Below are positions 17,125-25,477 of a DNA stretch of 64,000 nt, piece after piece. Where the stretch lies: the NCBI RefSeq assembly GCF_019636155.1, contig NZ_JAHBYB010000004.1:62001-126000 (forward strand), written 5' to 3'. The DNA comes from Brevundimonas sp. (GTDB lineage Bacteria > Pseudomonadota > Alphaproteobacteria > Caulobacterales > Caulobacteraceae). The translations under genes and the position numbers were made by a program. Position 1 is the stretch's first letter; each line of letters starts with the position of its first letter. The notes under the pieces were generated by a model, which saw nothing but the letters and a program-made list of their open reading frames with translations, had not been told where the DNA came from and did no database searches.

Positions 17125-17697
17125 ATGACCCCCGTCTCCATCGCCATCCTGTCGTTGAGCATGTCGACGGACGCCTTCGCGGCGGCCGTCGGGCGCGGGG
17201 CGGCGCACCGGCCGCCCTTCCTGACCGCCGTGCGCAACGGCCTGGTGTTCGGGGTGATCGAGGCGATCACTCCCCTGATCGGCTGGGGCCTGGGCCTTGT
17301 GGCGGCCGGGATGGTCGAGAAGATCGACCACTGGATCGCCTTCGGCCTGCTGGCGGCGGTCGGGGCCAGGATGATCTGGGAGGCCTTCCAGCCCGCGGAC
17401 GCCGAGGACGCGGGCGGGCGGGCCGTGCGCAACGGCGTCCTGGCCCTGGTGGCGACGGCGGTCGGCACCTCGATCGACGCGGCGGCGGTGGGCGTGGGCC
17501 TGGCCTTCATCGGGGCCGACATCTGGATCATCGCCGCCTCGATCGGCTTCACCACCTTCGTCCTGACGACCCTCGGCATGATGATCGGCAAGGCGGTGGG
17601 GGTGAGGTTTGGCAAGGCCGCCGAGTTCCTGGGCGGGGTCGCCCTGATCGCCATCGGCGTGTCCATCCTGGGAACCCACCTAGGCTGGTTTGGTTAG
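17125..17697 (+). CDS. mntP: Manganese efflux pump MntP
   Basis: A 190-residue, six-helix inner-membrane exporter of Mn2+. Both halves carry the conserved acidic motif: LSMSTDAFAAAVGRG near residue 15 and TAVGTSIDAAAVGVGLA near 118. The ATG at 17125 places the first motif as usual; an upstream in-frame TTG would translate riboswitch sequence. Control by the manganese riboswitch directly upstream supports the function. The stop codon overlaps the stop of the convergent DUF6498 gene. Confidence 0.95.
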   Translation: MTPVSIAILSLSMSTDAFAAAVGRGAAHRPPFLTAVRNGLVFGVIEAITPLIGWGLGLVAAGMVEKIDHWIAFGLLAAVGARMIWEAFQPADAEDAGGRAVRNGVLALVATAVGTSIDAAAVGVGLAFIGADIWIIAASIGFTTFVLTTLGMMIGKAVGVRFGKAAEFLGGVALIAIGVSILGTHLGWFG

Positions 17698-18329
17698 GAC
17701 CGCGCCAGGCGTCCGGTCGCCACGGCGCCGATCACCTCCAGCAGCGCCTTGCCCAGGCACAGCAGCAGAACGGTCCAGGCCGGCGCCTTCAGGGCCAGCA
17801 TCAGCCAGGCGCCCAGCAGCACGGTGATGTGCAGAACCACGATGCGGCCATAGGGGCGGAACATCTCCATCATCGGGCTGGCGTCGCGCCAGGCGCGCTT
17901 CATCCACCAGTCGCGGACCTGGCCGATCAGATGCAGCAGGGCGATAGCCAGGATGGCTAGCCAGAAGCCGCCGTCGCCGAAGGTGCGCGACCAGACGCCG
18001 CCCTGACCGTCCACCCGGGCGAAGTCGTTGGCCATGCTCAGGGCGAAGACCAGATGGCCGATGCAGAAGACGCCGTAATGCACGCTGAAGAAACAGCCGT
18101 TGGCGGCGGGGCTGCCCTCCTGGTCCCTGCGCCCGCCTTCGGCCGCCAGGATGCGTGGCACGGTCAGGAAGCCGACCACGACATTCTCTGCCCAGTAGAG
18201 CAGCAGGATCTGGGCCGCGTCCCAGCCCAGGAAGGCGACGCCGAACACAGGGATCAGGTTCCCGGCCAGGATCAGGCTCAGGGCCCAGCCAGGGCCGGAA
18301 AGCAGGCGTCGGAGGTCCAGCATGGCCAT
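17694..18329 (-). CDS. DUF6498-type membrane protein
   Basis: A 211-residue hydrophobic protein with about five membrane segments (LSLILAGNLIPVFGVAFLG, the AAQILLLYWAENVVVGF region, GVFCIGHLVFALSM, FWLAILAIALLHLIGQV and the C-terminal ALLHLIG/LLGAWLML part). The LLLYWAENVVVGF stretch is typical of DUF6498 proteins, which have no known reaction. It is convergent with mntP, sharing bases of the two stop codons. The ATG could be at 18329 or 18323 (MAM start). Confidence 0.75.
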   Translation of the reverse strand: MAMLDLRRLLSGPGWALSLILAGNLIPVFGVAFLGWDAAQILLLYWAENVVVGFLTVPRILAAEGGRRDQEGSPAANGCFFSVHYGVFCIGHLVFALSMANDFARVDGQGGVWSRTFGDGGFWLAILAIALLHLIGQVRDWWMKRAWRDASPMMEMFRPYGRIVVLHITVLLGAWLMLALKAPAWTVLLLCLGKALLEVIGAVATGRLARS

Positions 18330-18420
18330 TGCGTCTTGATGCCCTGTGCGACGGCGCAGGCCAAGCCGCCGTCAGTCATCGTCAGGCGGCGTCAGGGCGC
18401 GGGCGTGACAGGGTGGCGCC

Positions 18421-18939
18421 ATGCGATACGCCGCCCTGACCTTAAGCCTGCTTCTGGCCCTGGCGCCGGGCGCGGCCTCGGCCCAGTCGATGAACGTTCC
18501 GCTGATCCTGCAACGGGTGCTGACCGAAATCTGCGGCCCGCTGATGCAGAGCGACGACATGGCGGCGGCCCTGCGGACGGCGATGGAGCAGGGCTACCAG
18601 CCCGTCGACTGGTTCAAGTCGGAAGATTTCGACCCCGACGATCCGCCCCGTCGGGTCGTGCTGAACGGTGACGCGCGGCACATCGGGACCCTGACCCTGG
18701 CGCTGGGGCGACGGGGTCAGTGCGCCATCGACATGGCCGAGGCGGGTGTCAAGCAGATCGTCGAACGGAGCCAGGAAGACCTCGACGGCCTGGGTCTGAC
18801 CCTGGTCTATCAGGGGGGCGAGGGGCGTAATGTGGCGGCGGTCTGGGGCGGCGAGGGCCGGGTGGCGGTGGCCCAGCCGGGGTTGACCTCGCCCGGCCAC
18901 ATGCTGGCGATCAGCTGGGACCGGCCGCCAGCCCCATAA
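18421..18939 (+). CDS. Secreted hypothetical protein
   Basis: 172 residues with a clear signal peptide (LTLSLLLALAPGAASAQS). The mature part has two Cys (EICGPLM and GQCAID) that could pair in the periplasm. No family was recognised; it does not look like an enzyme. Its last 29 bases overlap the 3' end of the convergent sirtuin gene. Confidence 0.7.
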   Translation: MRYAALTLSLLLALAPGAASAQSMNVPLILQRVLTEICGPLMQSDDMAAALRTAMEQGYQPVDWFKSEDFDPDDPPRRVVLNGDARHIGTLTLALGRRGQCAIDMAEAGVKQIVERSQEDLDGLGLTLVYQGGEGRNVAAVWGGEGRVAVAQPGLTSPGHMLAISWDRPPAP

Positions 18940-19636
18940 GGAAGGCGGGCACGGTTTCGGTGGCGGGGCCATAGACGCCTTCGTCGAATAGCCCCGCGCC
19001 CAGGCTGGGCTCCAGATTGATCTCGACCGTACGGGCGCCCGCCGCGCGCGCGGTCTGGACGAAACCGGCTGCAGGATAGACGGCGCCCGAGGTGCCAATG
19101 GAAACGAACAGGTCGCAATCCGCCAGGGCCCGTTCGATCCGGGGCATGTCCAGCGGCATTTCCCCGAACCAGACGATGTGCGGTCGCAGCCAGCCCTCGG
19201 GGCTGAAGGGGCTGTCATGGCGGGGGTCGAGGTCTTCGCGCCAGTCGCAGACCCGACCGGTGACGGTGCAGGCCGCTTTCAGCAGTTCGCCGTGCATGTG
19301 GATCAGGCTGAACCCCGGCCCGGGCGTCGTCTCGGCGTGGGCGCGGTCGTGCAGGTCATCGACATTCTGGGTCACCAGCATCAGGCGGCCGGGCCAACGG
19401 CCGGCAAAGTCGGCGATGGCGCGGTGGGCGGCGTTGGGGCGCACATCGGCCAGCTGGCGGCGGCGGCGGTTGTAGAAGTCCTGGACCCGGGCCGGGTCGG
19501 CGGCGAAGCCCTCGGGCGTGGCCACATCCTCGATCCGATGCCCCTCCCACAGGCCGTCCGAGGCGCGGAAGGTGGGCACACCCGACTCCGCCGAGATCCC
19601 GGCGCCGGTCAGGATGACGATGTTGCGATGGGCCAT
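18911..19636 (-). CDS. cobB: NAD-dependent protein deacylase (class III sirtuin, CobB-like)
   Basis: Removes acyl groups from lysines using NAD+, for example on acetyl-CoA synthetase. Sirtuin motifs: LTGAGISAESGVPTFR (NAD binding), TQNVDDLHDRA (NID-type motif), the catalytic His in LIHMHGELLKAAC, and IGTSGAVYPAAGF. FYNRRRRQL carries the Tyr and Arg that in class III sirtuins bind negatively charged acyl groups, so desuccinylation is possible. The zinc-finger region is unusual: only two Cys remain (AACTVTGRVCDW) and the second CxxC is missing. 241 residues. The 3' end overlaps the convergent secreted hypothetical gene by 29 bases. Confidence 0.92.
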   Translation of the reverse strand: MAHRNIVILTGAGISAESGVPTFRASDGLWEGHRIEDVATPEGFAADPARVQDFYNRRRRQLADVRPNAAHRAIADFAGRWPGRLMLVTQNVDDLHDRAHAETTPGPGFSLIHMHGELLKAACTVTGRVCDWREDLDPRHDSPFSPEGWLRPHIVWFGEMPLDMPRIERALADCDLFVSIGTSGAVYPAAGFVQTARAAGARTVEINLEPSLGAGLFDEGVYGPATETVPAFLMGLAAGPS

Positions 19637-19683
19637 GGGTCGCTTATGGCGCCCCGAACGGCCATTCGGCCACCTTGGAAGAT

Positions 19684-20514
19684 TTAGACGGGTCCCAGGG
19701 CCAGGAAGGCGCGGCCGGCGGCGAAATCCCCGGCCTGGAAGGTCGCGGCGGCCACGCTTTCGTCACGGAAGACGAATTCGATCACGAAGGGTTCGCGCGG
19801 ATCCAGCCGCGACAGGGCGTCGGCCAGGGCGGACGGGAAGGCCCAGGCATCGCCGCCGTCCGGCGCCGTCGCGGGCGTCACGCCGGACGCCCAGACAGTC
19901 ATCCTCTGGGCCGGGGGGGGCAGGGCGCCGGGCCATGGTCGGGCGCCCAGTCGGGGATCGCGCAGCACCACCCGCGCCGCATAGGGCCGGGGCCGCCCGA
20001 CGAAGGACACCGCCGCCGTCAGACCTTGGCCCGCGCTCTGGCCCGCATAGCCGAAACGAACCGGAGAGGCGCCGGTCCGACCCTCCTGCACCAGCCGCCA
20101 GCCGGGCCGGGTGAAGGCGTAGCGGTCGGCGGCCCAGCCGCCCGCGCCGGCGTCGAACCGCATCCGCGCCAGGCGCGACCATCCGGTGAAGGCCTGGTCC
20201 ACGCGTCGTTTGACCGTCGCCAGATCGGCGTCGCCGCACGACACAGCCTGGGCCCGCGCCCGCGCCCTTGTGGCGCGCGCGGCCAGATCGACCTCTCCGG
20301 CGCCGCCGCGCAGGGCAGCGCCCCGCGCCTGCCAGGCGGCCGCCTCCAGGGCCGCCGCGACCGGCCGCGAGAACAGGTTGCAGCGGGCGTCCGCCGCCAG
20401 GACGAAAGCCCGCTCGTAATAGGTCGCCGCCGGGTCCGCCCGCGCGAGGGTCGGCGCCGCCAGGGTGACGGCTGCGATCAGGCTGGCGCTGAACAGGTTT
20501 CGGCCTATCCTCAT
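19684..20514 (-). CDS. Exported hypothetical protein
   Basis: 276 residues with an N-terminal signal (LFSASLIAAVTLAAPTLARA). It is rich in Ala and Arg, with two Cys in the mature part (DARCNLF, AVSCGDAD). The C-terminal half reads like a beta-rich domain (FGYAGQSAGQGLTAAVSFVG, FVIEFVFRDESVAAATF). No known family was recognised; it looks like a lineage-specific periplasmic protein. It is 47 bases upstream of cobB on the same strand and might share its promoter. Confidence 0.7.
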   Translation of the reverse strand: MRIGRNLFSASLIAAVTLAAPTLARADPAATYYERAFVLAADARCNLFSRPVAAALEAAAWQARGAALRGGAGEVDLAARATRARARAQAVSCGDADLATVKRRVDQAFTGWSRLARMRFDAGAGGWAADRYAFTRPGWRLVQEGRTGASPVRFGYAGQSAGQGLTAAVSFVGRPRPYAARVVLRDPRLGARPWPGALPPPAQRMTVWASGVTPATAPDGGDAWAFPSALADALSRLDPREPFVIEFVFRDESVAAATFQAGDFAAGRAFLALGPV

Positions 20515-20569
20515 GCCGTGACCCTAGCCCCCTCGGGTTCCGGTCCGGTTTCCGATCAGGGTTAGCGAA

Positions 20570-20905
20570 TTGCTTCTTTCCTCAGACGTCTGGGTCGCCG
20601 CCCTGATCCGCCGGGCCGAGATCGAGGGCGCGTCCGCCGTAGTGGTCAAGCGCGGCGACGCCCGCGCCGGGACCGTGCTGGTCAAGGCCTATGACACCGC
20701 CAACCGCACCGCCCGCCTCTATACCGAAGCCTTCGGCCCCGACGGCGAGCGGCTGTGGATCCAGCCGGTGAAGAGTGAGTTCGAAAGCGAACTGGACGCC
20801 TATATCCAGCGCCAGCGCGGCTATGACCCCGACCTGTGGGTGGTCGAGATCGAGGATCGCCAGGGTCGCCATTTCATCACCGAAAAGGTCGCGGCCGATG
20901 GCTGA
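20570..20905 (+). CDS. DUF1491 family protein
   Basis: A small soluble alphaproteobacterial protein (111 residues) of DUF1491, function unknown. Features: SSDVWVAALIRRAEIEGASAVVVKRGDARAGTVLVK at the start, followed by ERLWIQPVKSE and DPDLWVVEIEDRQGRHFI. It begins with a TTG at 20570. Its last 8 bases overlap the ATG of the DUF1345 gene, so translation is probably coupled. Confidence 0.85.
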   Translation: MLLSSDVWVAALIRRAEIEGASAVVVKRGDARAGTVLVKAYDTANRTARLYTEAFGPDGERLWIQPVKSEFESELDAYIQRQRGYDPDLWVVEIEDRQGRHFITEKVAADG

Positions 20906-21563
20906 GGCGTCCCGGCGCATCGCTCGCCTGTTCCGACTGCACGGCGCCATTCTGGGCGGAGGGGCGGCCGGGTTTCTGGCGGGCGTCGTCTCGCCGCACG
21001 ACTGGTCCTGGCCCCTGCGCGCAGCGGCGGCCTGGGATGCGGGGGTGCTGGTGTTTCTGGGCCTGACCCTGACGCGCGCTTGGGGCCGTTCGATCGACGA
21101 CATCCGCCAGCGCGCGGCCGAAATGGATCAGGCCGGCGGCTGGGTCCTGCCGCTGGGCCTGATGGCGGCGGCGGCCAGCCTGGTGATCGTGATCGCCCTG
21201 GCGGCGGGACATGCGGCGGGTGCGCAGGCTTCGGTCTGGAGCGCCGGGGCGGCGATGGCGACCATCGCCCTGTCCTGGCTGTTCACCCACGTCATCTTCG
21301 CCCTGCATTACGCCCACGGCTATTACGCTCCAGGCCACGACGGCGGTGATCGCCGAGGTCTGATCTTTCCGGGTGAGGACGCGCCCGACGACTGGGACTT
21401 CCTGCATTTCGCCCTGGTCATCGGTGTCGCGGCCCAGACCGCCGACGTTCAGATCGCGTCGCGGCCCCTGCGCCGCCTGGCCACCCTGCACGGGCTTATG
21501 GCCTTCCTGTTCAACACCGTGATCGTGGCCCTGGCGGTCAATTTGGCGGTGGGACTGATCTAA
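20898..21563 (+). CDS. DUF1345 membrane protein
   Basis: 221 residues with about five membrane helices (for example AGFLAGVV, VLPLGLMAAAASLVIVIALA, ATIALSWLFTHVIFALHYA and LMAFLFNTVIVALAVNLAVGL). The family signature is HVIFALHYAHGYYAP followed by GLIFPGEDAPDDWDFLHFALVIG and the end segment. The reaction is unknown. The ATG at 20898 overlaps the end of DUF1491, and its stop overlaps the stop of the convergent HxlR gene. Confidence 0.85.
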   Translation: MAEASRRIARLFRLHGAILGGGAAGFLAGVVSPHDWSWPLRAAAAWDAGVLVFLGLTLTRAWGRSIDDIRQRAAEMDQAGGWVLPLGLMAAAASLVIVIALAAGHAAGAQASVWSAGAAMATIALSWLFTHVIFALHYAHGYYAPGHDGGDRRGLIFPGEDAPDDWDFLHFALVIGVAAQTADVQIASRPLRRLATLHGLMAFLFNTVIVALAVNLAVGLI

Positions 21564-21964
21564 CGGGCGTCGAACGCCGCCCGCGCCGTTTCGATCCGGT
21601 CGATGTTCGCCTCGGCCCAGGTCCAGACGCCGCAGAAGGCCTCGGCCAGCGATCCGCCCAGGTCGGTCAGCCGATACTCCACCTTGGGCGGAATGACCGG
21701 GTGAACCGTCCGCACCACCAGGCCGTCGCGCTCCATGGCCCGCAGGGTCTGGGTCAGCATCTTCTGGCTGATGCCGCCGACCTGTTCGCCGATGCGGGTG
21801 AAACGCATCTCGCCGTGTTCGGCCAGAACCTCCAGCACCAGCATGGTCCATTTGTCCGCGACCCGGCCGATCACCTCGTTCACCAGCGCCTCGATGCGCG
21901 GATCGGCCGTCTGACCCGTCTCGGGATGGGCGATTTTCGCGGCGGGGAATCCAGTCATGACCAT
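21560..21964 (-). CDS. HxlR-type transcriptional regulator
   Basis: A 134-residue winged-helix protein made of the HxlR domain alone: VIGRVADKWTMLVLEVLAEHGEMRFTRI, then GGISQKMLTQTLRAMERDGLVVRTVHP for the recognition helix and wing, and VEYRLTDLG. No conserved N-terminal Cys is present; a Cys occurs at about residue 111. It is divergent from an SDR gene, with a matching inverted repeat between them, and very likely represses that gene and itself. Confidence 0.88.
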   Translation of the reverse strand: MVMTGFPAAKIAHPETGQTADPRIEALVNEVIGRVADKWTMLVLEVLAEHGEMRFTRIGEQVGGISQKMLTQTLRAMERDGLVVRTVHPVIPPKVEYRLTDLGGSLAEAFCGVWTWAEANIDRIETARAAFDAR

Positions 21965-21978
21965 TTCTTTCTGGTGGG

Positions 21979-22007
21979 TAAGTATGGCGGTTTCTGGTGC
22001 CTACTTA
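21979..22007. promoter_or_regulatory. Inverted repeat between HxlR regulator and SDR gene, likely operator
   Basis: TAAGTA (21979-21984) and TACTTA (22002-22007) form a dyad 17 bases apart in the 103-base divergent promoter. TACTTA/TAAGTA half-sites are of the type bound by HxlR-family proteins. Confidence 0.5.
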
Positions 22008-22067
22008 TGGGTAGAGAGTGTTCGCCCTACCTAGCCGCTCGTCCCCGAACCGCAAGGAGAAACCCTG

Positions 22068-22817
22068 ATGGACATCGCCAACTCCACCCTTCTGATCACC
22101 GGCGGCGGCACGGGCATCGGGCGCGGCCTGGCCGAAGCCTTTCATGTGCGCGGCGCCCGGGTCATCATCACCGGCCGTCGCGAGGCGCCGCTGAAACAGG
22201 TGGCCGACGCCAATCCCGGCATGGCCTGGGCGACGCTGGACATGGACGACCCCGCGGCCATCCGCGCCTTCGCCGACCGCATCGTGCGCGACCACCCGAC
22301 CCTGAACGGCGTCATTCACAACGCCGGGATCATGAAGACCGAAGACCTGATCGCTGATCCCATCGACCTGGCCACGGCCGAGGCGATGATCAGCACCAAT
22401 CTGCTGGGTCCCATCCGCCTGACCGCCGGCCTGTTGCCGCACCTGCGCGCCCAGCCGTCGGCCACCATCATGACCGTGACGTCGGGCCTGGCCTTCATCC
22501 CGCTGACGGCGACCCCGACCTACAACGCCACCAAGGCGGCGCTGCACAGCTGGACCATCGCCCTGCGCGACCAGTTGCGCGACACCGCCGTCGAGGTGCT
22601 GGAGATCGCGCCGCCCGGCGTGGCCACCGACCTGATGCCGGGCCATGCCGACAACCCGGCCTATATGCCGCTGTCGGACTATGTCGCCGAGGTCATGGGT
22701 CTGATCGAGGCGGGCGATGCGCCGCGCGGTGAAATCCTGGTCGAGCGGGTCAAGCCGCTGCGCCACGCCGAAAGCAGCGGCAACTGGGACCAGGTCTTCG
22801 CCCTGCTGAACCGCTGA
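22068..22817 (+). CDS. Short-chain dehydrogenase/reductase (DltE-like SDR)
   Basis: A classical SDR oxidoreductase of 249 residues. It has the Rossmann motif TGGGTGIG (residues 11-18), HNAGIM in place of NNAG, the catalytic Ser in TVTSGLAF and the YNATK pair (YxxxK). APPGVATDLM follows as the family's PG motif. The Arg in TGRRE after strand 2 favours NADPH. The closest general type is the DltE/YdfG-like group; the substrate is unknown. Control by the divergent HxlR regulator suggests induction by a reactive small molecule. Confidence 0.88.
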   Translation: MDIANSTLLITGGGTGIGRGLAEAFHVRGARVIITGRREAPLKQVADANPGMAWATLDMDDPAAIRAFADRIVRDHPTLNGVIHNAGIMKTEDLIADPIDLATAEAMISTNLLGPIRLTAGLLPHLRAQPSATIMTVTSGLAFIPLTATPTYNATKAALHSWTIALRDQLRDTAVEVLEIAPPGVATDLMPGHADNPAYMPLSDYVAEVMGLIEAGDAPRGEILVERVKPLRHAESSGNWDQVFALLNR

Positions 22818-22822
22818 AATCC

Positions 22823-22852
22823 GGGGGTCGAGGGCTCACGTCCTCGGCCCCC
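22823..22852 (+). terminator. Strong hairpin after the SDR gene
   Basis: GGGGGTCGAGG (22823-22833) pairs with CCTCGGCCCCC (22842-22852), with one G-U pair, 6 bases after the stop codon. No T-run follows, so it is a 3'-end stabiliser or a non-canonical terminator. Confidence 0.5.
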
Positions 22853-23097
22853 GCCTTGACGCCGCCTTATTCAAGGCCCATCTGATGCTGCATCGCACCA
22901 CGCGATGACCGGCGTGCTCCAGCGCGTGAGGGTCCGTTTCGGACCTGTCTGTAGAAGCGCCCGGCTATTTTTAGATCATCCGTCGCCGCATCACGCGGGG
23001 CGACGCCCGTTTCCCGCCCCTGCCTCTGGGGCCGGCGATCCGCGCGTCATCCCGGCGAAGCCCGGCCGCGCACGTCGCCGCATTCGAAAGATACGAC
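22853..23097 (+). promoter_or_regulatory. Leader region of the RhlE-like helicase gene
   Basis: A gap of 245 bases with no ORF of note. It holds a perfect small hairpin, GGTCCG-TTT-CGGACC (22931-22945), and a CTATTTTTAG patch at 22965-22974. Long structured leaders are common in DEAD-box helicase genes, which are often autoregulated or cold-induced; that is inference here. Confidence 0.35.
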
Positions 23098-24570
23098 GTG
23101 AGCAAGATCACCTTCGAGTCCATGGGCCTGAACCCGGCCCTTCTGCAGGCCCTCAAGTCCGAGGGCTACGAGACCCCCACCCCGATCCAGCAGCAGGCCA
23201 TCCCCCAGGTGATGACCGGCAAGGACCTCTTGGGCATCGCCCAGACGGGCACCGGCAAGACGGCGGCCTTCGCCCTGCCGATCCTGCATCGCCTGGCGGC
23301 CAACCGCATCGCGCCCAAGCCGCGCACCACCCGTTGCCTGGTCCTGTCGCCGACGCGCGAACTGGCCACCCAGATCGGCGAGAGCTTCAAGGCCTATGGC
23401 AAACATCTGGGCTTCCGCGTCGCGGTCATCTTCGGCGGCGTGAAATACGGCGCCCAGGAACGCGCCCTGCAACAGGGTCTGGACATACTGGTGGCCGCGC
23501 CCGGCCGCCTGCTGGATCACATCCAGCAGAAGACCCTGGACCTCTCGACCTGCGAAATCTTCGTGCTGGACGAGGCCGACCAGATGCTGGATCTGGGCTT
23601 CATCAAGCCGATCCGCCAGATCGTCAGCCGCATTCCGGTGAGACGCCAGAACCTATTCTTCTCGGCCACCATGCCCAGCGAGATCGGCAAGCTGGCGGGC
23701 GAACTGCTGAAGGATCCGGTCAAGGTCCAGGTCACGCCCCAGGCCACCACGGTCGAGCGCATCAAACAGTCGGTCGTCCATATCGAACAGGGCCGCAAGC
23801 GCGCCCTGCTGACCGAGCTGTTCTCTGATCCGGGCTATACGCGCTGCCTGGTCTTCACCAAGACCAAGCACGGCGCCGACAAGGTGGCCGCCTATCTGGA
23901 AGCGGGCGGCGTCGAGGCCGGGGCCATCCACGGCAACAAGTCCCAGCCCCAGCGTGAACGCACCCTGGAAGCCTTCAAGAAGGGCAAGCTGCGGGTGCTG
24001 GTCGCCACCGACATCGCCGCGCGCGGCATCGACGTGGACGGCGTGACCCATGTGGTCAATTTCGAACTGCCCTATGTGCCCGAGGCCTATGTGCACCGCA
24101 TCGGCCGCACGGCCCGCGCGGGCGCCGACGGCACGGCCATCAGCTTTGTCGCCGGCGACGAGATGAAGCTGCTCAAGGACATCGAGAAGGTCACCCGCCA
24201 GAAGATCCCGGCCATCGACCGCCGCAACGACAAGCAGCTGGCCCAGCTGGACGCCACCATCATGGCCTCGGGCGTCGGCAAGAAGGCGACCCTGCCTGAA
24301 CGCGAGGGCGGGGAGCCCCAGCAGCAGCGCCGCCGCAACCCCCGCCGCGACGGCGTCCGTCCCGAGGGCGGCGGCCAGCCGCACCGCCAGCGCAAGGGCG
24401 GCCGCGACGGCGCCCGCATCGGGCCCCCGGCCCGCGCCTATGACCCCATGGCCGCCGAACGGCCGCGCACGGTCAACAATGATCCGCGTGTCGAGCCCAA
24501 GCCGGTCGACAAGCTGAAGCGCCGCCGTCGCCGCCCCTCCAACGGCGGCAAGGGCTACGCCAAGGCCTGA
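23098..24570 (+). CDS. DEAD-box ATP-dependent RNA helicase, RhlE type
   Basis: Unwinds RNA duplexes in ribosome assembly or mRNA decay. The helicase core spans about residues 1-380, with the Q motif (PTPIQQQAIP), AQTGTGKT, PTRELATQI, APGRLLDHI, DEAD, SATMP, the motif V region ATDIAARGIDV and HRIGRTARAG. A strongly basic, Arg/Gly/Pro-rich tail (about 400-490) resembles RhlE tails that bind RNA and RNase E. The start is the GTG at 23098, since the core begins at once (SKITFESMGLNPALLQAL); upstream sequence in that frame is a shadow. It stands alone. Confidence 0.93.
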   Translation: MSKITFESMGLNPALLQALKSEGYETPTPIQQQAIPQVMTGKDLLGIAQTGTGKTAAFALPILHRLAANRIAPKPRTTRCLVLSPTRELATQIGESFKAYGKHLGFRVAVIFGGVKYGAQERALQQGLDILVAAPGRLLDHIQQKTLDLSTCEIFVLDEADQMLDLGFIKPIRQIVSRIPVRRQNLFFSATMPSEIGKLAGELLKDPVKVQVTPQATTVERIKQSVVHIEQGRKRALLTELFSDPGYTRCLVFTKTKHGADKVAAYLEAGGVEAGAIHGNKSQPQRERTLEAFKKGKLRVLVATDIAARGIDVDGVTHVVNFELPYVPEAYVHRIGRTARAGADGTAISFVAGDEMKLLKDIEKVTRQKIPAIDRRNDKQLAQLDATIMASGVGKKATLPEREGGEPQQQRRRNPRRDGVRPEGGGQPHRQRKGGRDGARIGPPARAYDPMAAERPRTVNNDPRVEPKPVDKLKRRRRRPSNGGKGYAKA

Positions 24571-24617
24571 CCCCGCTGAATGTGTTATGATCGCTGACTG
24601 AGACGACGAGACCCCTC

Positions 24618-25436
24618 ATGTACGAAACCCAGGACATCGATACCGACAGCTTCACCCGCTCGGCCGAAATCCGCGTCTATGGACCGGAAGGGTTCGAGGG
24701 CATGCGCAAGGCCGGCCGCCTGGTGGCCGAGACCCTGGACATGATCGCCGCCCACGTCGTTCCGGGCGTCACCACCGGCGAGCTGGACGACCTGGTGCGC
24801 GAGTTCACCCTGGACAACGGCGGCCTGCCCGCCTGCCTGGGCTACAAGGGCTACACCAAGACCATCTGCACCTCGATCAACCACGTCGTCTGCCACGGCA
24901 TTCCGGGCGACCGGGTGCTGAAGGAAGGGGACATCGTCAACATCGACCACACGGTCATCGTCGACGGCTGGCACGGCGATTCCAGCCGGATGTATTCGGT
25001 CGGCGAGATCAATCCGCGCGCCAGGAAGCTGATCGACGTCACCTATGAATCCCTGCGCCTGGGGCTGGAGCAGGTGAAGCCGGGCAACACCTTCGGCGAC
25101 ATCGGTTTCGCCATCCAGAAATACGTCGAGGCCAACCGGATGAGCGTGGTGCGCGACTTCTGCGGCCACGGCATCGGGCGCATCTTCCATGACAGCCCCA
25201 ACGTCCTGCACTATGGCCGCCGGGGTGAAGGCGCTGTGCTGAAGCCCGGCATGTTCTTCACCGTCGAGCCGATGGTGAACCTGGGCAAGCCGCCGGTGAA
25301 GGTGCTGTCGGACGGCTGGACCGCCGTGACGCGCGACAAGTCCCTGTCGGCCCAGTGCGAGCACACGGTTGGGGTGACGGAAGACGGCGTCGAGATCTTC
25401 ACCGCCAGTCCCGCCGACCTGTTCCGCCCGAACTGA
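24618..25436 (+). CDS. map: Methionine aminopeptidase, type I
   Basis: Removes the initiator Met from new proteins. The five metal ligands are all visible: the two Asp in NIDHTVIVDGWHGDSSRMY, the His in CGHGIGRIFH, the Glu in FTVEPMV and the Glu in QCEHTVGV. The substrate-pocket Cys of type I enzymes is in HVVCHGIP. 272 residues; ATG 24618 gives the short N-terminal extension typical for the group. It is followed 41 bases later by radC on the same strand. A TATGAT-like -10 lies about 30 bases upstream. Confidence 0.97.
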   Translation: MYETQDIDTDSFTRSAEIRVYGPEGFEGMRKAGRLVAETLDMIAAHVVPGVTTGELDDLVREFTLDNGGLPACLGYKGYTKTICTSINHVVCHGIPGDRVLKEGDIVNIDHTVIVDGWHGDSSRMYSVGEINPRARKLIDVTYESLRLGLEQVKPGNTFGDIGFAIQKYVEANRMSVVRDFCGHGIGRIFHDSPNVLHYGRRGEGAVLKPGMFFTVEPMVNLGKPPVKVLSDGWTAVTRDKSLSAQCEHTVGVTEDGVEIFTASPADLFRPN

Positions 25437-25477
25437 TGGGCGCTTGATCGGGCCGCGTCAGCGGTTACCGTCAAGCC

